64,000 nucleotides of DNA from the NCBI GenBank assembly GCA_017882455.1, contig JADGPL010000017.1, positions 16,890 through 80,889 on the forward strand. Direction: 5' to 3'. Positions 36,429 to 45,953 of this stretch are shown in pieces. The notes under the pieces are model-generated. The model worked only from the letters and a program-made list of their open reading frames with translations. It made no database searches and had not been told where the DNA came from. How positions within the stretch are numbered: the first letter of the stretch is position 1; each line of letters opens with the position of its first letter. Origin of the DNA: Solirubrobacteraceae bacterium. Lineage in GTDB: Bacteria; Actinomycetota; Thermoleophilia; Solirubrobacterales; Solirubrobacteraceae. Position numbers and translations under genes: made by a program.

Positions 36429-37315
36429 CGTCCGGCCTTCACGCTGGCGCTGCCGGCGTGAGCGGGGCGGTGCGCAGACTTCTGCGGGTGGGGAGCTGGT
36501 GGGCGCTCGTGAACGCCCACCAGGCGCCGATCCTCGAGCACCTCGCCGTCGCTGAGCCGGACGATCCGCTTGGTCTGGTCGGCCACATCCGGCTCGTGGG
36601 TGATCAGGACCACGGTTCGGCCTTCTTCGTTCAGGCGCGAGAAGATCCGCAGGACATCCTCGGTGGCATGCGAGTCGAGGTTCCCGGTCGGCTCGTCGGC
36701 GAGGATCAGCGAAGGATTGGTCACGAGCGCCCGCGCGACGGCGGCCCGCTGCTGCTGTCCGCCGGAGAGCTCGGAGGGCTGATGGTGCATGCGCTTGGCC
36801 ATCCCCACCGACTGCAGCGCCCGTTCGGCGCGCTCTCTGCGCTCGGCGCCCCGCAGGCCGGCGTAGGCGAGCGGCAGCTCCACGTTGACGAGCGCGCTCG
36901 TGCGCGGGACGAGATTGAAGCTCTGAAAGACGAAGCCGATCTTGCGGTTGCGCAGGTCAGCGAGATCGTCTTCGTCCATATCGCTGACGTCCACCCCGTC
37001 GATCAGGTAGCGCCCGCCGGTAGGTATGTCGAGGCAGCCGAGGATGTTCATCAGCGTGCTCTTGCCGCTGCCCGAGCTGCCCATGATCGCCACGAAGTCG
37101 CCGGTCTCGATGCGCAGCGAGACCTCGCGCAGTGCCCGCACGCGGATCTGTCCCAGGTGAAAGACCTTCGAGACCTCATGCACCTCGATCACCGGATGGC
37201 GCGGGCGCTGCGCATCGCCTGTACCTGCCCCGCCCGGGATCGCGCGCGCGATCAGCGGACGCGTACGGGGAACGCGTGCCGGCTGCGCTGATCGGAAGGG
37301 CAGGAGATGGCGCAT
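36425..37315 (-). CDS. MacB/LolD-type ABC transporter ATP-binding protein
   Basis: [38 protein letters not shown] overlap with the upstream stop. Confidence 0.94.
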   Translation of the reverse strand: MRHLLPFRSAQPARVPRTRPLIARAIPGGAGTGDAQRPRHPVIEVHEVSKVFHLGQIRVRALREVSLRIETGDFVAIMGSSGSGKSTLMNILGCLDIPTGGRYLIDGVDVSDMDEDDLADLRNRKIGFVFQSFNLVPRTSALVNVELPLAYAGLRGAERRERAERALQSVGMAKRMHHQPSELSGGQQQRAAVARALVTNPSLILADEPTGNLDSHATEDVLRIFSRLNEEGRTVVLITHEPDVADQTKRIVRLSDGEVLEDRRLVGVHERPPAPHPQKSAHRPAHAGSASVKAGR

Positions 37316-38733
37316 CAACCGCCGCCGCCCCTGAAGAAGGCAGCGCCGCCGCCTCCTGCCAGGCCGCCCAGTCCGCCGGCGCCGGTCAGGCCGCCGCGCC
37401 CGCCCGTCGAGGTGCGCCCAGTGCTCGTGCTCGTCGTCGTGATCGACGGCAGCACGATCGTTTCGCCGGGCTTCAGGCCGCTGAGGATGATCGTGGAGCT
37501 GTTGCCGGCCAGGCCCATGACCACGCGCCTGCGCAGCTGCTTTCCGCCCTGCTCGACGGTCACGGTGTCGGCGGAGATAGCCGTCGTGGGAACGTTGACG
37601 CCTTGGGCCTGCTTGACGACGACTTCGGCGGTGGCGCTCATCCCGGGCTTCAGGCCCGCCTGCATCTGGTCGAGCTGGAAGGTCACGTCGTAGCTGACGA
37701 CCCCGCTGTTGCTGGTCGAGAGGATGGCGACTTCGCTGACGTGGGCTGCCAGCTTGCTTCCTTCGAGCGCTTCGACGGTCACGGTTGCGATCTGGCCGAC
37801 CTTCACGTTGCCGATTTCCGATTCGCTCAGCGGCGCCACCAGATGCATCGTGCTGAGGTCGCTGAGAACAGCGAAGGCCGAGCTCGAGGAGCTCGAGGAG
37901 CTCGAGGAGCTCGCGGCGCCCGTGGCTGAGCGCCCGGAGCCCGAGCCGCCCGTGGCTCCGGTCGCGCTCGATCCCGATCCGGTCGCGCTGCTGCTCGACG
38001 CCTTTGTGGTTCCGCTCCCCGAGACCACTTCTCCGACCTGGCCGGAGAGGGATACGATCGTTCCGTCCTCGGGCGCGTAGAGCCTGGTGCTCTGCACCGC
38101 CTGTTCGTCGCTTTGCACCGTCAGCTTGTCGCTCTTCACCGCTGCCCTCGCGGAGGCGAGATTGGCTTCGCGCGTGGCAGCGCTGACGGGCGTGGAGGAG
38201 CTGGAGCTCGTTTCGGACGTCTTCGTCGATGTGGTGGTCGTGCCCTTGCTCGGCGTCGCGGTCCTCGGTGTCGTCGTCGAGGCGGTCGAGGCCGCGGTGG
38301 GGCCGCCGGCGCTCGAGCTGCCGGAGCCGGAGCCCGAGCCCGAGGTGCCTTCGCCGTTGGTTTCTTCCTCCTTGGCGAGGTTGGCTTCGGCCGATTGCAG
38401 ACTCGCCTTGGCCTGTTCCAGGGTGACCTCTGCGCTCTGGGGATCGAGCTCCGCGAGGAGTTGGCCCTGGACGACCTGCTGCCCCTGGGTTACGTAGATA
38501 TGTGTGACGGTCCCGCTGGTCTTGAACCCGAGGTTGAGCTGGCTGGCGGGCTGGAGGTTGCCGCTCCCGGACACCGTTGACTGGACCACGCCCTCGGCCA
38601 CGGTGGCGGTACGTGTCACCCGGGTCTGGCTACCCGAAGCGGGTCCCACGACGAGCACCGCGACCACGATTGCGCCAACGCACAGGACTCCGAGTGCATA
38701 GACAGGCCAGGACGCTCTCTTCTGTTCGACCAT
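37315..38733 (-). CDS. MacA-like periplasmic adaptor (HlyD family)
   Basis: TM anchor; GNLQPASQLNLGFKTSGTVTHIYVTQGQQVVQGQLLAELD; VTFQLDQMQAGLKPGMSATAEVVV; Ser-rich linkers. Confidence 0.9.
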   Translation of the reverse strand: MVEQKRASWPVYALGVLCVGAIVVAVLVVGPASGSQTRVTRTATVAEGVVQSTVSGSGNLQPASQLNLGFKTSGTVTHIYVTQGQQVVQGQLLAELDPQSAEVTLEQAKASLQSAEANLAKEEETNGEGTSGSGSGSGSSSAGGPTAASTASTTTPRTATPSKGTTTTSTKTSETSSSSSTPVSAATREANLASARAAVKSDKLTVQSDEQAVQSTRLYAPEDGTIVSLSGQVGEVVSGSGTTKASSSSATGSGSSATGATGGSGSGRSATGAASSSSSSSSSSSAFAVLSDLSTMHLVAPLSESEIGNVKVGQIATVTVEALEGSKLAAHVSEVAILSTSNSGVVSYDVTFQLDQMQAGLKPGMSATAEVVVKQAQGVNVPTTAISADTVTVEQGGKQLRRRVVMGLAGNSSTIILSGLKPGETIVLPSITTTSTSTGRTSTGGRGGLTGAGGLGGLAGGGGAAFFRGGGG

Positions 38734-38818
38734 TTGGGTTGGGTCGATACTGCGCGCGGGGCCTAAGAGCAGCTGAAGAAAGGCTGCAAGGGGGGATAAA
38801 ACCGTCCAGTGGTGGTCG

Positions 38819-39553
38819 CTACCCGGATGGGACGGCGCTCCCTGCCGTCCCGCCGATGGATCCCGCCACGAGTCCGGAGACACCGGGCAGATCGCCCTTG
38901 CACTTGGCCAGGGCCGCTTTGAATTGAGCGCTGCTCGTGTCGACCCCTTCGGTGTTCAGGACCGGGCCGCTGGCCGAGCTCTTCGGTTCGGGCAGGTTCA
39001 CGCCGGCGCCGCGCATGCATCCCACGAACGCCGTGACCGACTTGGCGGCGGAGGTCGTGTTGTTGGCGGGAAGGTTGAGTTTCAGGCCTGGGATGCACTG
39101 CTTCAGGGCGGCCTCGAACCCAGCCTGAGAGGTGCCGCTGCTCTTGGGAATGGTCATGCCCTTGCCGCGCATGCACGTGCGCAGCGCGGTCACGGCTGCG
39201 TTGAGCTTGGCCAGCTTCTGCGGGTCGACCGCAGGGTTCTTCTTGGTGAGGGCAGGCACGCTCGGGGCCTTCGACGTCGGCGCCTTCGTGCCGCCGGAGG
39301 TCGCCGGGGACGTCTTGGCGCTGGTGCTCGACGGCGGCTTCTTCGCAGCGGTGCTCGAGCTCGGCTGTGTCGTCGAGGACGTCGTGGCCGGCTGCGTCGT
39401 GGCGGTCGTTGCGCTCGCGACGGCCGCCGTTGAGCCCGTCGAGGATCCGCTGCTCGAGGAGCCTCCGCACGCTGCCAGCAGCAGTGAGACCAGCGAGACG
39501 ATCACCATGATCCCCGCCGCGCGTATGTTTCGTTGGCCGTAGATGTGAGGCAC
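38819..39553 (-). CDS. Lipoprotein, paralogue of 33780..34415
   Basis: GTG start with AAAGGGAG upstream; lipobox LLAAC; FVGCMRGAGVNLPEPKSSASGPVLNTEGVDTSSAQFKAALAKC. Confidence 0.8.
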   Translation of the reverse strand: MPHIYGQRNIRAAGIMVIVSLVSLLLAACGGSSSSGSSTGSTAAVASATTATTQPATTSSTTQPSSSTAAKKPPSSTSAKTSPATSGGTKAPTSKAPSVPALTKKNPAVDPQKLAKLNAAVTALRTCMRGKGMTIPKSSGTSQAGFEAALKQCIPGLKLNLPANNTTSAAKSVTAFVGCMRGAGVNLPEPKSSASGPVLNTEGVDTSSAQFKAALAKCKGDLPGVSGLVAGSIGGTAGSAVPSG

Positions 39554-39773
39554 GAGGCTCCCTTTCGATGTTCCGACGTTCTCCACCCTGGCCGTGCTGC
39601 GCCGGCGCTTGGCAAGAGAGTCTCTCGCCAAGGGTGCTCCCTCTCGCTCCGAAGGCTGGGCCCTGGGCGTAAGGGTAGGCTAAGGGACGCAGGAACGCTG
39701 CCTAAATTCTTCCGAGCGCCAGGGCCCGATGCTCGGGCGCGCGGCGCTGCGACCGTCTGCGATGATCCGTCCG

Positions 39774-40733
39774 ATGGCCAAATCCGGCGGGATCGACCTA
39801 GGTGGCACCAAGATCCAGGCTGTGATCGTCGATGAAGACCACAGCGTGCTCGGCTCCTCCCGTCGGCAAACGCCAACCAGCGGCGGACCGGCGGCTGTGG
39901 CGCGCGAAATGGAGATCGCGCTGCGAGACGCGTCCAAGGCAGCGGAGATCGAGCCGGCGGAGCTGGCCGGGGTGGGCGTGGGCTCCCCCGGGGTGATCGA
40001 GGACGGCAACGTCAGAGGCGCCCGTAACCTGCCCGACTGGGAAGGGACGTTCCCGCTCGCTGCGACCCTCCAGGACGCGCTCGGCTGCGAGGTGCGGGTG
40101 GGCAACGATGTCCAGGTGGCCACTGACGCAGAGTTCAGCCTCGGCGCGGGACGCCTGTACAGCTCGCTGCTCGGAGTCTTCTGGGGGACCGGCGTGGGCG
40201 GGGGGCTGATCCTCGCTGGCGAGCCCTGGATCGGCCGCGGGGGCGCCGGCGAGATCGGACACGTCGTCGTGGAGCTCGACGGGGCGCGCTGCACCTGTGG
40301 TCGACGTGGCTGCATGGAGGCGTATGCGGGCCGCGCGGCCATGGAACTGCACGTGCGCAAGCTCCACGAGGAGAAGGGTCGCAAGACGGACCTGTTCAAG
40401 CTGATGCAGGAGGCCGACCGCACGCGGCTGACGAGCGGGATCTGGGCGCGCGCGCTCGAGCACGGGGACAAGCTCGCGGGCCAGGTGCTCGACCGGGCGG
40501 TCAGGGCGCTCGGCGCCGGGATCGCATCGGTCGTCAACGTGCTCGACGTCGAGGGCGTGGTCATCGGCGGCGGCCTGGGGATCAGGCTCGGCCACCCCTA
40601 TGCCAAACGCATCTCCGATGAGATGCTCCCGCACCTGTTCAACGACACGCAGCCACCGCATGTCCACGTCGCCGCGCTCGGGGACCTGGGCGGCGCGATC
40701 GGCGCCTCGTTGCTGATCCGACCCGAGGCGTAA
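39774..40733 (+). CDS. ROK family sugar kinase (glucokinase-like)
   Basis: GIDLGGTKIQAVIVDE; GVGSPGVIEDG; GTGVGGGLI; CTCGRRGCMEAYAG. Confidence 0.93.
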   Translation: MAKSGGIDLGGTKIQAVIVDEDHSVLGSSRRQTPTSGGPAAVAREMEIALRDASKAAEIEPAELAGVGVGSPGVIEDGNVRGARNLPDWEGTFPLAATLQDALGCEVRVGNDVQVATDAEFSLGAGRLYSSLLGVFWGTGVGGGLILAGEPWIGRGGAGEIGHVVVELDGARCTCGRRGCMEAYAGRAAMELHVRKLHEEKGRKTDLFKLMQEADRTRLTSGIWARALEHGDKLAGQVLDRAVRALGAGIASVVNVLDVEGVVIGGGLGIRLGHPYAKRISDEMLPHLFNDTQPPHVHVAALGDLGGAIGASLLIRPEA

Positions 40734-40746
40734 CGTTAGGAGTGCT

Positions 40747-42006
40747 GTGGCCCAGGCGATAGTTCATTTGTCGTCGATCCTTCGTAGCCCGCTCCTCGAC
40801 CGGGCCGGCGAGCGGCTCGGCCGGGTGGAGGATCTGATCGTGCGGCTCGCCGACGGCGGCTATCCGCCGGTCACGGGCCTGAAGGCAAGGATCGGCGGCC
40901 GTGACCTGTTCGTGCCCGTGGGGCGGGTTGCTCAGCTCAAGCCCGGCGCCGTGCGCTTGGCGGGCGAGACGCTCAGTCTCGGGCGCTTCGAGCGGCGTGT
41001 CGGTGAGGTGCTGCTCGGCCAGGACGTGATCGGACGAAAGCTCGTCAACGTCGAGGCCGAGCCGCCGCGCCTGGTCACAGCCCACGAGATCGAGCTCGCC
41101 TGCATCGACGATTGGTGGCGTGTGGTCGGCGTGGACCCGAGCGTCTCTGCACAGTTGCGGCGCGTGCTGCCACGGCGCCTGCGCACCCTCGTGGGAGATC
41201 GGCCCTTCCTGGACTGGGCCGACATGGAGCCATTCGTCGGTCACGTTCCCAGCGCGCGGCTGCGCTTTTCCCACCGCAAGCTCGCCAACCTGCATCCGGC
41301 CGAGATCGCCGACCTCGTGGAGGCGGCCTCGCACGAGGAGGGCGAGGAGATCATCGAAGCGGTGGGACACGATCGCGAGCTGGAGGCCGATGTCTTCGAG
41401 GAGCTCGATGAGCACCACCAGCTCGAGTTCATCCGCGAGCGCTCCGACGCGGAGGTCGCGGCCGTCATCGCCCGGATGGCGAGCGATGACGCCGCGGATC
41501 TGATCGTCGAGATCGAGCAGGAGCGGCGTGGACGCATCCTCGCGCGCCTGCCGGCCGCCCAGCGTCGACGGATCGAAGCGCTGTTGGGCTACAACCCCTC
41601 GACCGCCGGGGGACTGATGAGCCCCGAGTTCATCAGCCTCCGCGAGGGAGACTCGGCTGGAGCGGCAATCGAGAAGGTCCGCTCGAGCTCTGTCGCGCCG
41701 TCCTCGGCGATGATCGTGTACATGTGCTCGAAGGATGGCTGCCTGCAGGGCTCGAGCAGCTTGGTCACGCTGCTGCGCGCCGGCGCCGATACTCGGCTCG
41801 AGGAGATCGTCGAGCGCGAGCCGATATCGGTGAAGACCGACGCCGACCTGCCGGAGGTGGCGCGCACGATGACCGATTACAACCTGCTGATGCTTCCGGT
41901 TCTCGACCACGACGAGCGGATGGTGGGTGTGGTCACCGTCGATGACGTGCTCGAGCTCACGTTGCCCGCCGGCTGGCGGCGGCGTTTTGGGGTCGTGCGC
42001 GACTGA
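40747..42006 (+). CDS. Soluble MgtE N-domain/CBS protein with N-terminal PRC-barrel-like region
   Basis: LHPAEIADLVEAASHEEGEEIIEAV; DDAADLIVEIEQERRGRILARLP; YNPSTAGGLMSPEFISL; CBS pair; no TM helices at the C-terminus. Confidence 0.85.
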   Translation: MAQAIVHLSSILRSPLLDRAGERLGRVEDLIVRLADGGYPPVTGLKARIGGRDLFVPVGRVAQLKPGAVRLAGETLSLGRFERRVGEVLLGQDVIGRKLVNVEAEPPRLVTAHEIELACIDDWWRVVGVDPSVSAQLRRVLPRRLRTLVGDRPFLDWADMEPFVGHVPSARLRFSHRKLANLHPAEIADLVEAASHEEGEEIIEAVGHDRELEADVFEELDEHHQLEFIRERSDAEVAAVIARMASDDAADLIVEIEQERRGRILARLPAAQRRRIEALLGYNPSTAGGLMSPEFISLREGDSAGAAIEKVRSSSVAPSSAMIVYMCSKDGCLQGSSSLVTLLRAGADTRLEEIVEREPISVKTDADLPEVARTMTDYNLLMLPVLDHDERMVGVVTVDDVLELTLPAGWRRRFGVVRD

Positions 42007-42010
42007 CGGT

Positions 42011-42133
42011 TGCTAGGCTGGGCGGTCGATGGGCCCCCGGACGGCGCGCAGGAAGGAGGTCGGCATGGACCGAGAACAGCCACGAAGTACCCAGCCGGCC
42101 GTACGACCGTCGGGCCCATCCCTCCTGGCTTAG
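42011..42133 (+). ncRNA. Candidate structured leader RNA upstream of the Nramp-like gene
   Basis: GATGGGCCC (42028-42036)/GGGCCCATC (42112-42120), GACGG (42040-42044)/CCGTC (42107-42111), and crossing GGCTGGG (42016-42022)/CCCAGCC (42090-42096). Confidence 0.45.
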
Positions 42134-42216
42134 CCATCTTCTGAGGGAGCTTCGTCCGCGGCGCGCGCGCCCAGATCTGACGTGGAATCCCTAGAGCAGG
42201 AACGGAGGTGAATGAG

Positions 42217-43872
42217 ATGGCTGAGGACCCGACGCTCGCGCGAGCCCCCACGCGGCCCGAAGGCGTGCCCCCGGTGCTCGACGAGGCGCACATCGGGGAC
42301 ATCCGCGGTGCGCTCGGCACGATTGCGATGCACGACAGCGGCGAGCGGCACGGTTGGCGCTCGCGGGCGATGGCGCTGCTGGCGATCATGGGTCCCGGCC
42401 TGATCGTGATGGTCGGCGACAACGACGCCGGCGGCGTCTCCACCTACGCCCAGGCCGGCCAGAACTACGGCACGAGCCTGCTCTGGGTCCTGCTCCTCCT
42501 GATCCCCGTGCTGATCGTCAACCAGGAGATGGTGATCAGGCTCGGCGCCGTCACCGGAGTGGGTCATGCGCGCCTGATCAACGAGCGCTTCGGCCGCTTC
42601 TGGGGGTGGTTCTCGGTGGGCGACCTGTTCATCCTCAACTTCCTCACGATCGTCACCGAGTTCATCGGCGTGAGCCTCGCGCTCAGCTACTTCGGGGTCA
42701 GCAGGTACGTGGCTGTCCCGATCGCGGCGGCGGCGCTCGTGGCGATCACCTCGACGGGCAGCTTCCGCAGCTGGGAGCGCTTCATGTACGTGTTCGTCGT
42801 TGCCAACTTCCTGGTCATTCCCCTGCTCTTGCAGGCCCACCCGAAATTCTCGGACATCGTCCAGCACACCTTCTCGCCCGGCATCAAGGGCGGAGCCAGC
42901 TCGACAGCTGTGCTGCTGATCATCGCGATCGTGGGGACGACGGTCGCGCCCTGGCAGCTGTTCTTTCAGCAGTCGAACATCATCGACAAGCGGATAACGC
43001 CGCGGTGGATCAACTATGAGCGCCTGGACACCGTGATCGGGGCCTTCGTCGTGGTGGTGGGAGCCGGTGCGCTGATGGCGGTCACGGCCTTCGCGTTCGG
43101 TGGCACAGCTGACTTCAGGCATTTCTCCGATGCGGGCACCGTGGCCAACGAGCTGGATCACAACCTCGGCTCGCTCGCCGGGGCCTTCTTCGCGATCGTG
43201 CTGCTCAACGCCTCGATGATCGGTGCGGCGGCCGTGACTCTCGCCACCTCCTATGCCTTCGGCGATGTGTTCGGAGCCAAGCATTCGCTCAACCGCGGTC
43301 CGCTGGACGCCAAGGCTTTCTACGCGAGCTTCACGTTGATGGTGATCGCGGCGGCCGGGATCGTCCTGATCCCGCGTGCGCCGCTCGGCCTGATCACGAC
43401 CTCGGTGCAGGCGCTCGCGGGCGTGCTGCTCCCCAGCGCGACCGTGTTCCTGCTACTGCTCTGCAACGACCGCGAGGTGCTGGGTCCGTGGTCGAATCCA
43501 ACCTGGCTCAACGCCATAGCGAGCGTGATCATCGGGATCCTGGTCGAGCTGTCGCTGATCCTGATGGCGAGCACGATGTTTCCGAAGATCGACGTCACCA
43601 AGCTGTTCGGCTACCTCTCGCTTGCCCTGGCAGCGGCTCTGGTTGCCATGGGGGTCTACGTGCTGCGCAACCGGACGCAGGCGCCGAGCGAGCAGGAGGA
43701 CATTCGCAAGATGCCTCGCGAGCAGCGCAACGCGTGGACGATGCCCCCGCTGGCGCTGCTCGAGCGCCCGGCGTGGTCGCCGGGTCGCAAGGCGGCGATG
43801 CTCATGCTGCGCGGGTATCTCGTGCTCGCGGTGCTCCTGCTGATCGTCAAGACGGTCCAGATAGGACACTGA
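42217..43872 (+). CDS. Nramp family metal ion transporter with atypical metal-site motifs
   Basis: GPGLIVMVGDNDAGGVSTYAQAGQNYG; multi-TM; VGTTVAPWQLFFQQSNIIDK at TM6. SD GGAGG 5' of the ATG. Confidence 0.88.
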   Translation: MAEDPTLARAPTRPEGVPPVLDEAHIGDIRGALGTIAMHDSGERHGWRSRAMALLAIMGPGLIVMVGDNDAGGVSTYAQAGQNYGTSLLWVLLLLIPVLIVNQEMVIRLGAVTGVGHARLINERFGRFWGWFSVGDLFILNFLTIVTEFIGVSLALSYFGVSRYVAVPIAAAALVAITSTGSFRSWERFMYVFVVANFLVIPLLLQAHPKFSDIVQHTFSPGIKGGASSTAVLLIIAIVGTTVAPWQLFFQQSNIIDKRITPRWINYERLDTVIGAFVVVVGAGALMAVTAFAFGGTADFRHFSDAGTVANELDHNLGSLAGAFFAIVLLNASMIGAAAVTLATSYAFGDVFGAKHSLNRGPLDAKAFYASFTLMVIAAAGIVLIPRAPLGLITTSVQALAGVLLPSATVFLLLLCNDREVLGPWSNPTWLNAIASVIIGILVELSLILMASTMFPKIDVTKLFGYLSLALAAALVAMGVYVLRNRTQAPSEQEDIRKMPREQRNAWTMPPLALLERPAWSPGRKAAMLMLRGYLVLAVLLLIVKTVQIGH

Positions 43873-43944
43873 GGGCTCGCGAGCGCGAGGCTGCCCTCCA
43901 TCCGAGCGCTCGTCCCGCGCGCCACGCATGCGTAGGCGCTGTCT

Positions 43945-44799
43945 ATGTTTGACGTGGTGTTGCCCTTCTGGATATCCATCGCGGTGCTCTCCGTCAGCCA
44001 GGGTCTCGCGGTGGCCCTTGCCGGCACGCTGAGAATCCAACGGCTCACGCCGCTGGCCGGCCGCCTGTGGGCGCTGATCCCGCCACTGTCGGTCCTCGCG
44101 TTCGTATTCGTCGCGCGTGCCGCCGAAGCCGCGAGCGCACAGGGGCTCACCTACCTCGCCCTCATCGCGGTCCCCCTGCTCGCTGCGCTGGACCTCGGAT
44201 GGCTGGCACGCGGCGCGCGTCCCCTCCGAGCGACCTTGGTCCTACTGCTGTTCGCCCTCGCGTGGGCCGACCGCGGGGGCCTTGTGGGCGAGGCGGCGGC
44301 CCTGCTCCTCACCGGACTCAGCTGCGTGGCGCTCGGCACTCTGCTCGCGGCGGTCACGCCCGCGCGCTGGCTCGCTGGAGGCATCGTCGCGATGGCGCTC
44401 GCCGATACCGCGCTGGTGGTCTCCGATCTGCTGCAGCGACCAAACAACTCACTGAACGCGGCCCATCCCGCCGCGGGCCTGCCGCGGCTTCAGAGCGCCG
44501 TGTTCGGCTCGGCCGTCATGGGCTACGGGGACCTGTTCATAGCCGGCGTGCTGGGTGGGCTGCTGGCGGCCCGGCTCGGGCGCTCCGCACAACTGCGCGC
44601 AGCGGGCCTGACGGTTCTGCTGGCGCTGTGCTTCGACCTCCTGTTCTTCCTCGTCAACGAGCTGCCGGCGACCGTTCCGGTCGCGCTCACGCTCGTGCTC
44701 GTGGCGCTCAGGCGCCGGCGGCTATCCGCTCTTCGGCCTCGCGCCCCGGAACAGCCAGTGGCCGCGGCTCCTGGGAGAGGAGCTCCGCTCGTGAGGTGA
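43945..44799 (+). CDS. Hypothetical multi-pass membrane protein
   Basis: Several hydrophobic segments; ORF consistent with coding composition. Confidence 0.7.
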   Translation: MFDVVLPFWISIAVLSVSQGLAVALAGTLRIQRLTPLAGRLWALIPPLSVLAFVFVARAAEAASAQGLTYLALIAVPLLAALDLGWLARGARPLRATLVLLLFALAWADRGGLVGEAAALLLTGLSCVALGTLLAAVTPARWLAGGIVAMALADTALVVSDLLQRPNNSLNAAHPAAGLPRLQSAVFGSAVMGYGDLFIAGVLGGLLAARLGRSAQLRAAGLTVLLALCFDLLFFLVNELPATVPVALTLVLVALRRRRLSALRPRAPEQPVAAAPGRGAPLVR

Positions 44800-45928
44800 T
44801 CGCTCGCGCGGTGATCTCGACCGCGCTCGGCGCCAGCACCTCCTTGTCCGAGGCCGCCCCCGCCTGCTCGATCCGCCGCACCTGGGGGATGACGCGGTGG
44901 TCGAATGACCCGACCGCCTCGTTGTAGGCGGTGATGGCGGAGTCCAGCTGGCGCCCGACCTTGGCGAACGGCTCTACGAATCGGCCGAGACGCCGATGCA
45001 GCTCACGTGCCGAGTCGGCGATGTCGCGTGCCGACTGGGCGATCAGCTCCTGGCGCCAGCCGTAGTGCACCGCCCACAGCAGACCGATCAGCGTGGTGGG
45101 CGTAGCCATCAGGACCTGCTGCTGAACCCCGTATTCGATCAGGGCCGGGTCCTGGGCCAGCGCGGCCTGGTAGATGCCGTCGGATGGGACGAACATCACC
45201 ACGAACTCCGGCGTGGAGTCGAACTGGCGCTGGTAGCCCTTGGAGGCGAGTTTGGCGATGTGCTCGCGCGTCTGGCGGGCGTGGCGCGCGGCGTGCAGCT
45301 CGCGCTCATCCTCCGCCGAGGCCTCGATCGCCGAGAGGTAGGCGTCGAGAGGCACCTTGGAGTCGACGACGACCAGCTTGCCGCCGGGCAGGCGCACGAG
45401 CATGTCCGGGCGCAGCACGCCTTCGCCGGTATCGATGGTGCTCTGCTCGACGAAGTCGCAATGGGAGACCATCCCCGCCATCTCGACCACGTTGCGCAGC
45501 TGGATCTCGCCCCACGCGCCGCGTGTGCTCGGCCGCTTGAGCGCCGAGACGAGGTTGCCGGCCTCCTGGCGCAAGGTGCCGACGCCGTCGCCGAGCTGGC
45601 GCACCATCTGGGCGAGCTCGCCCTGGGCCTGGCGACGCTCGCGCTCGAGGCGCCCGATCTCGCTCTCCATCCGACCGAGCTTCTCGGCGACCGGGCCCAC
45701 GATCCCCTTGATCTCCTCGGCGCGGCGCGCCATCTCGCCGCTCGCACGCTCCTCCTCGGCCCGGCGTGCCTCGGCGACACGCTGCGCGAGGCTCTCCCCG
45801 GTCTGGGCCAGCACGTCCACCGAGATCGCCTTGAGCTCGTCGCGCATGCGATCGCGGCTGCGACGCGTCAGCGCCGCGGCACAGACCGCGCCGAGCAGTA
45901 CGCCTACGATCAGCAACAGGATGCTCAT
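44708..45928 (-). CDS. rmuC: DNA recombination protein RmuC
   Basis: N-terminal TM, coiled coil, RGAWGEIQLRNVVEMAGM, VVVDSKVPLDAYL, FVPSDGIYQAAL, WRQE. Confidence 0.95.
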   Translation of the reverse strand: MSILLLIVGVLLGAVCAAALTRRSRDRMRDELKAISVDVLAQTGESLAQRVAEARRAEEERASGEMARRAEEIKGIVGPVAEKLGRMESEIGRLERERRQAQGELAQMVRQLGDGVGTLRQEAGNLVSALKRPSTRGAWGEIQLRNVVEMAGMVSHCDFVEQSTIDTGEGVLRPDMLVRLPGGKLVVVDSKVPLDAYLSAIEASAEDERELHAARHARQTREHIAKLASKGYQRQFDSTPEFVVMFVPSDGIYQAALAQDPALIEYGVQQQVLMATPTTLIGLLWAVHYGWRQELIAQSARDIADSARELHRRLGRFVEPFAKVGRQLDSAITAYNEAVGSFDHRVIPQVRRIEQAGAASDKEVLAPSAVEITARAITSRAELLSQEPRPLAVPGREAEERIAAGA

Positions 45929-45953
45929 GCTCCATCAAACGGTGACATCCGCA

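Noticed and set aside
37881-37910. GAGCTCGAG 9-bp repeats
   Set aside because: Encodes the poly-Ser linker of the MacA-like adaptor; low-complexity coding repeat only.
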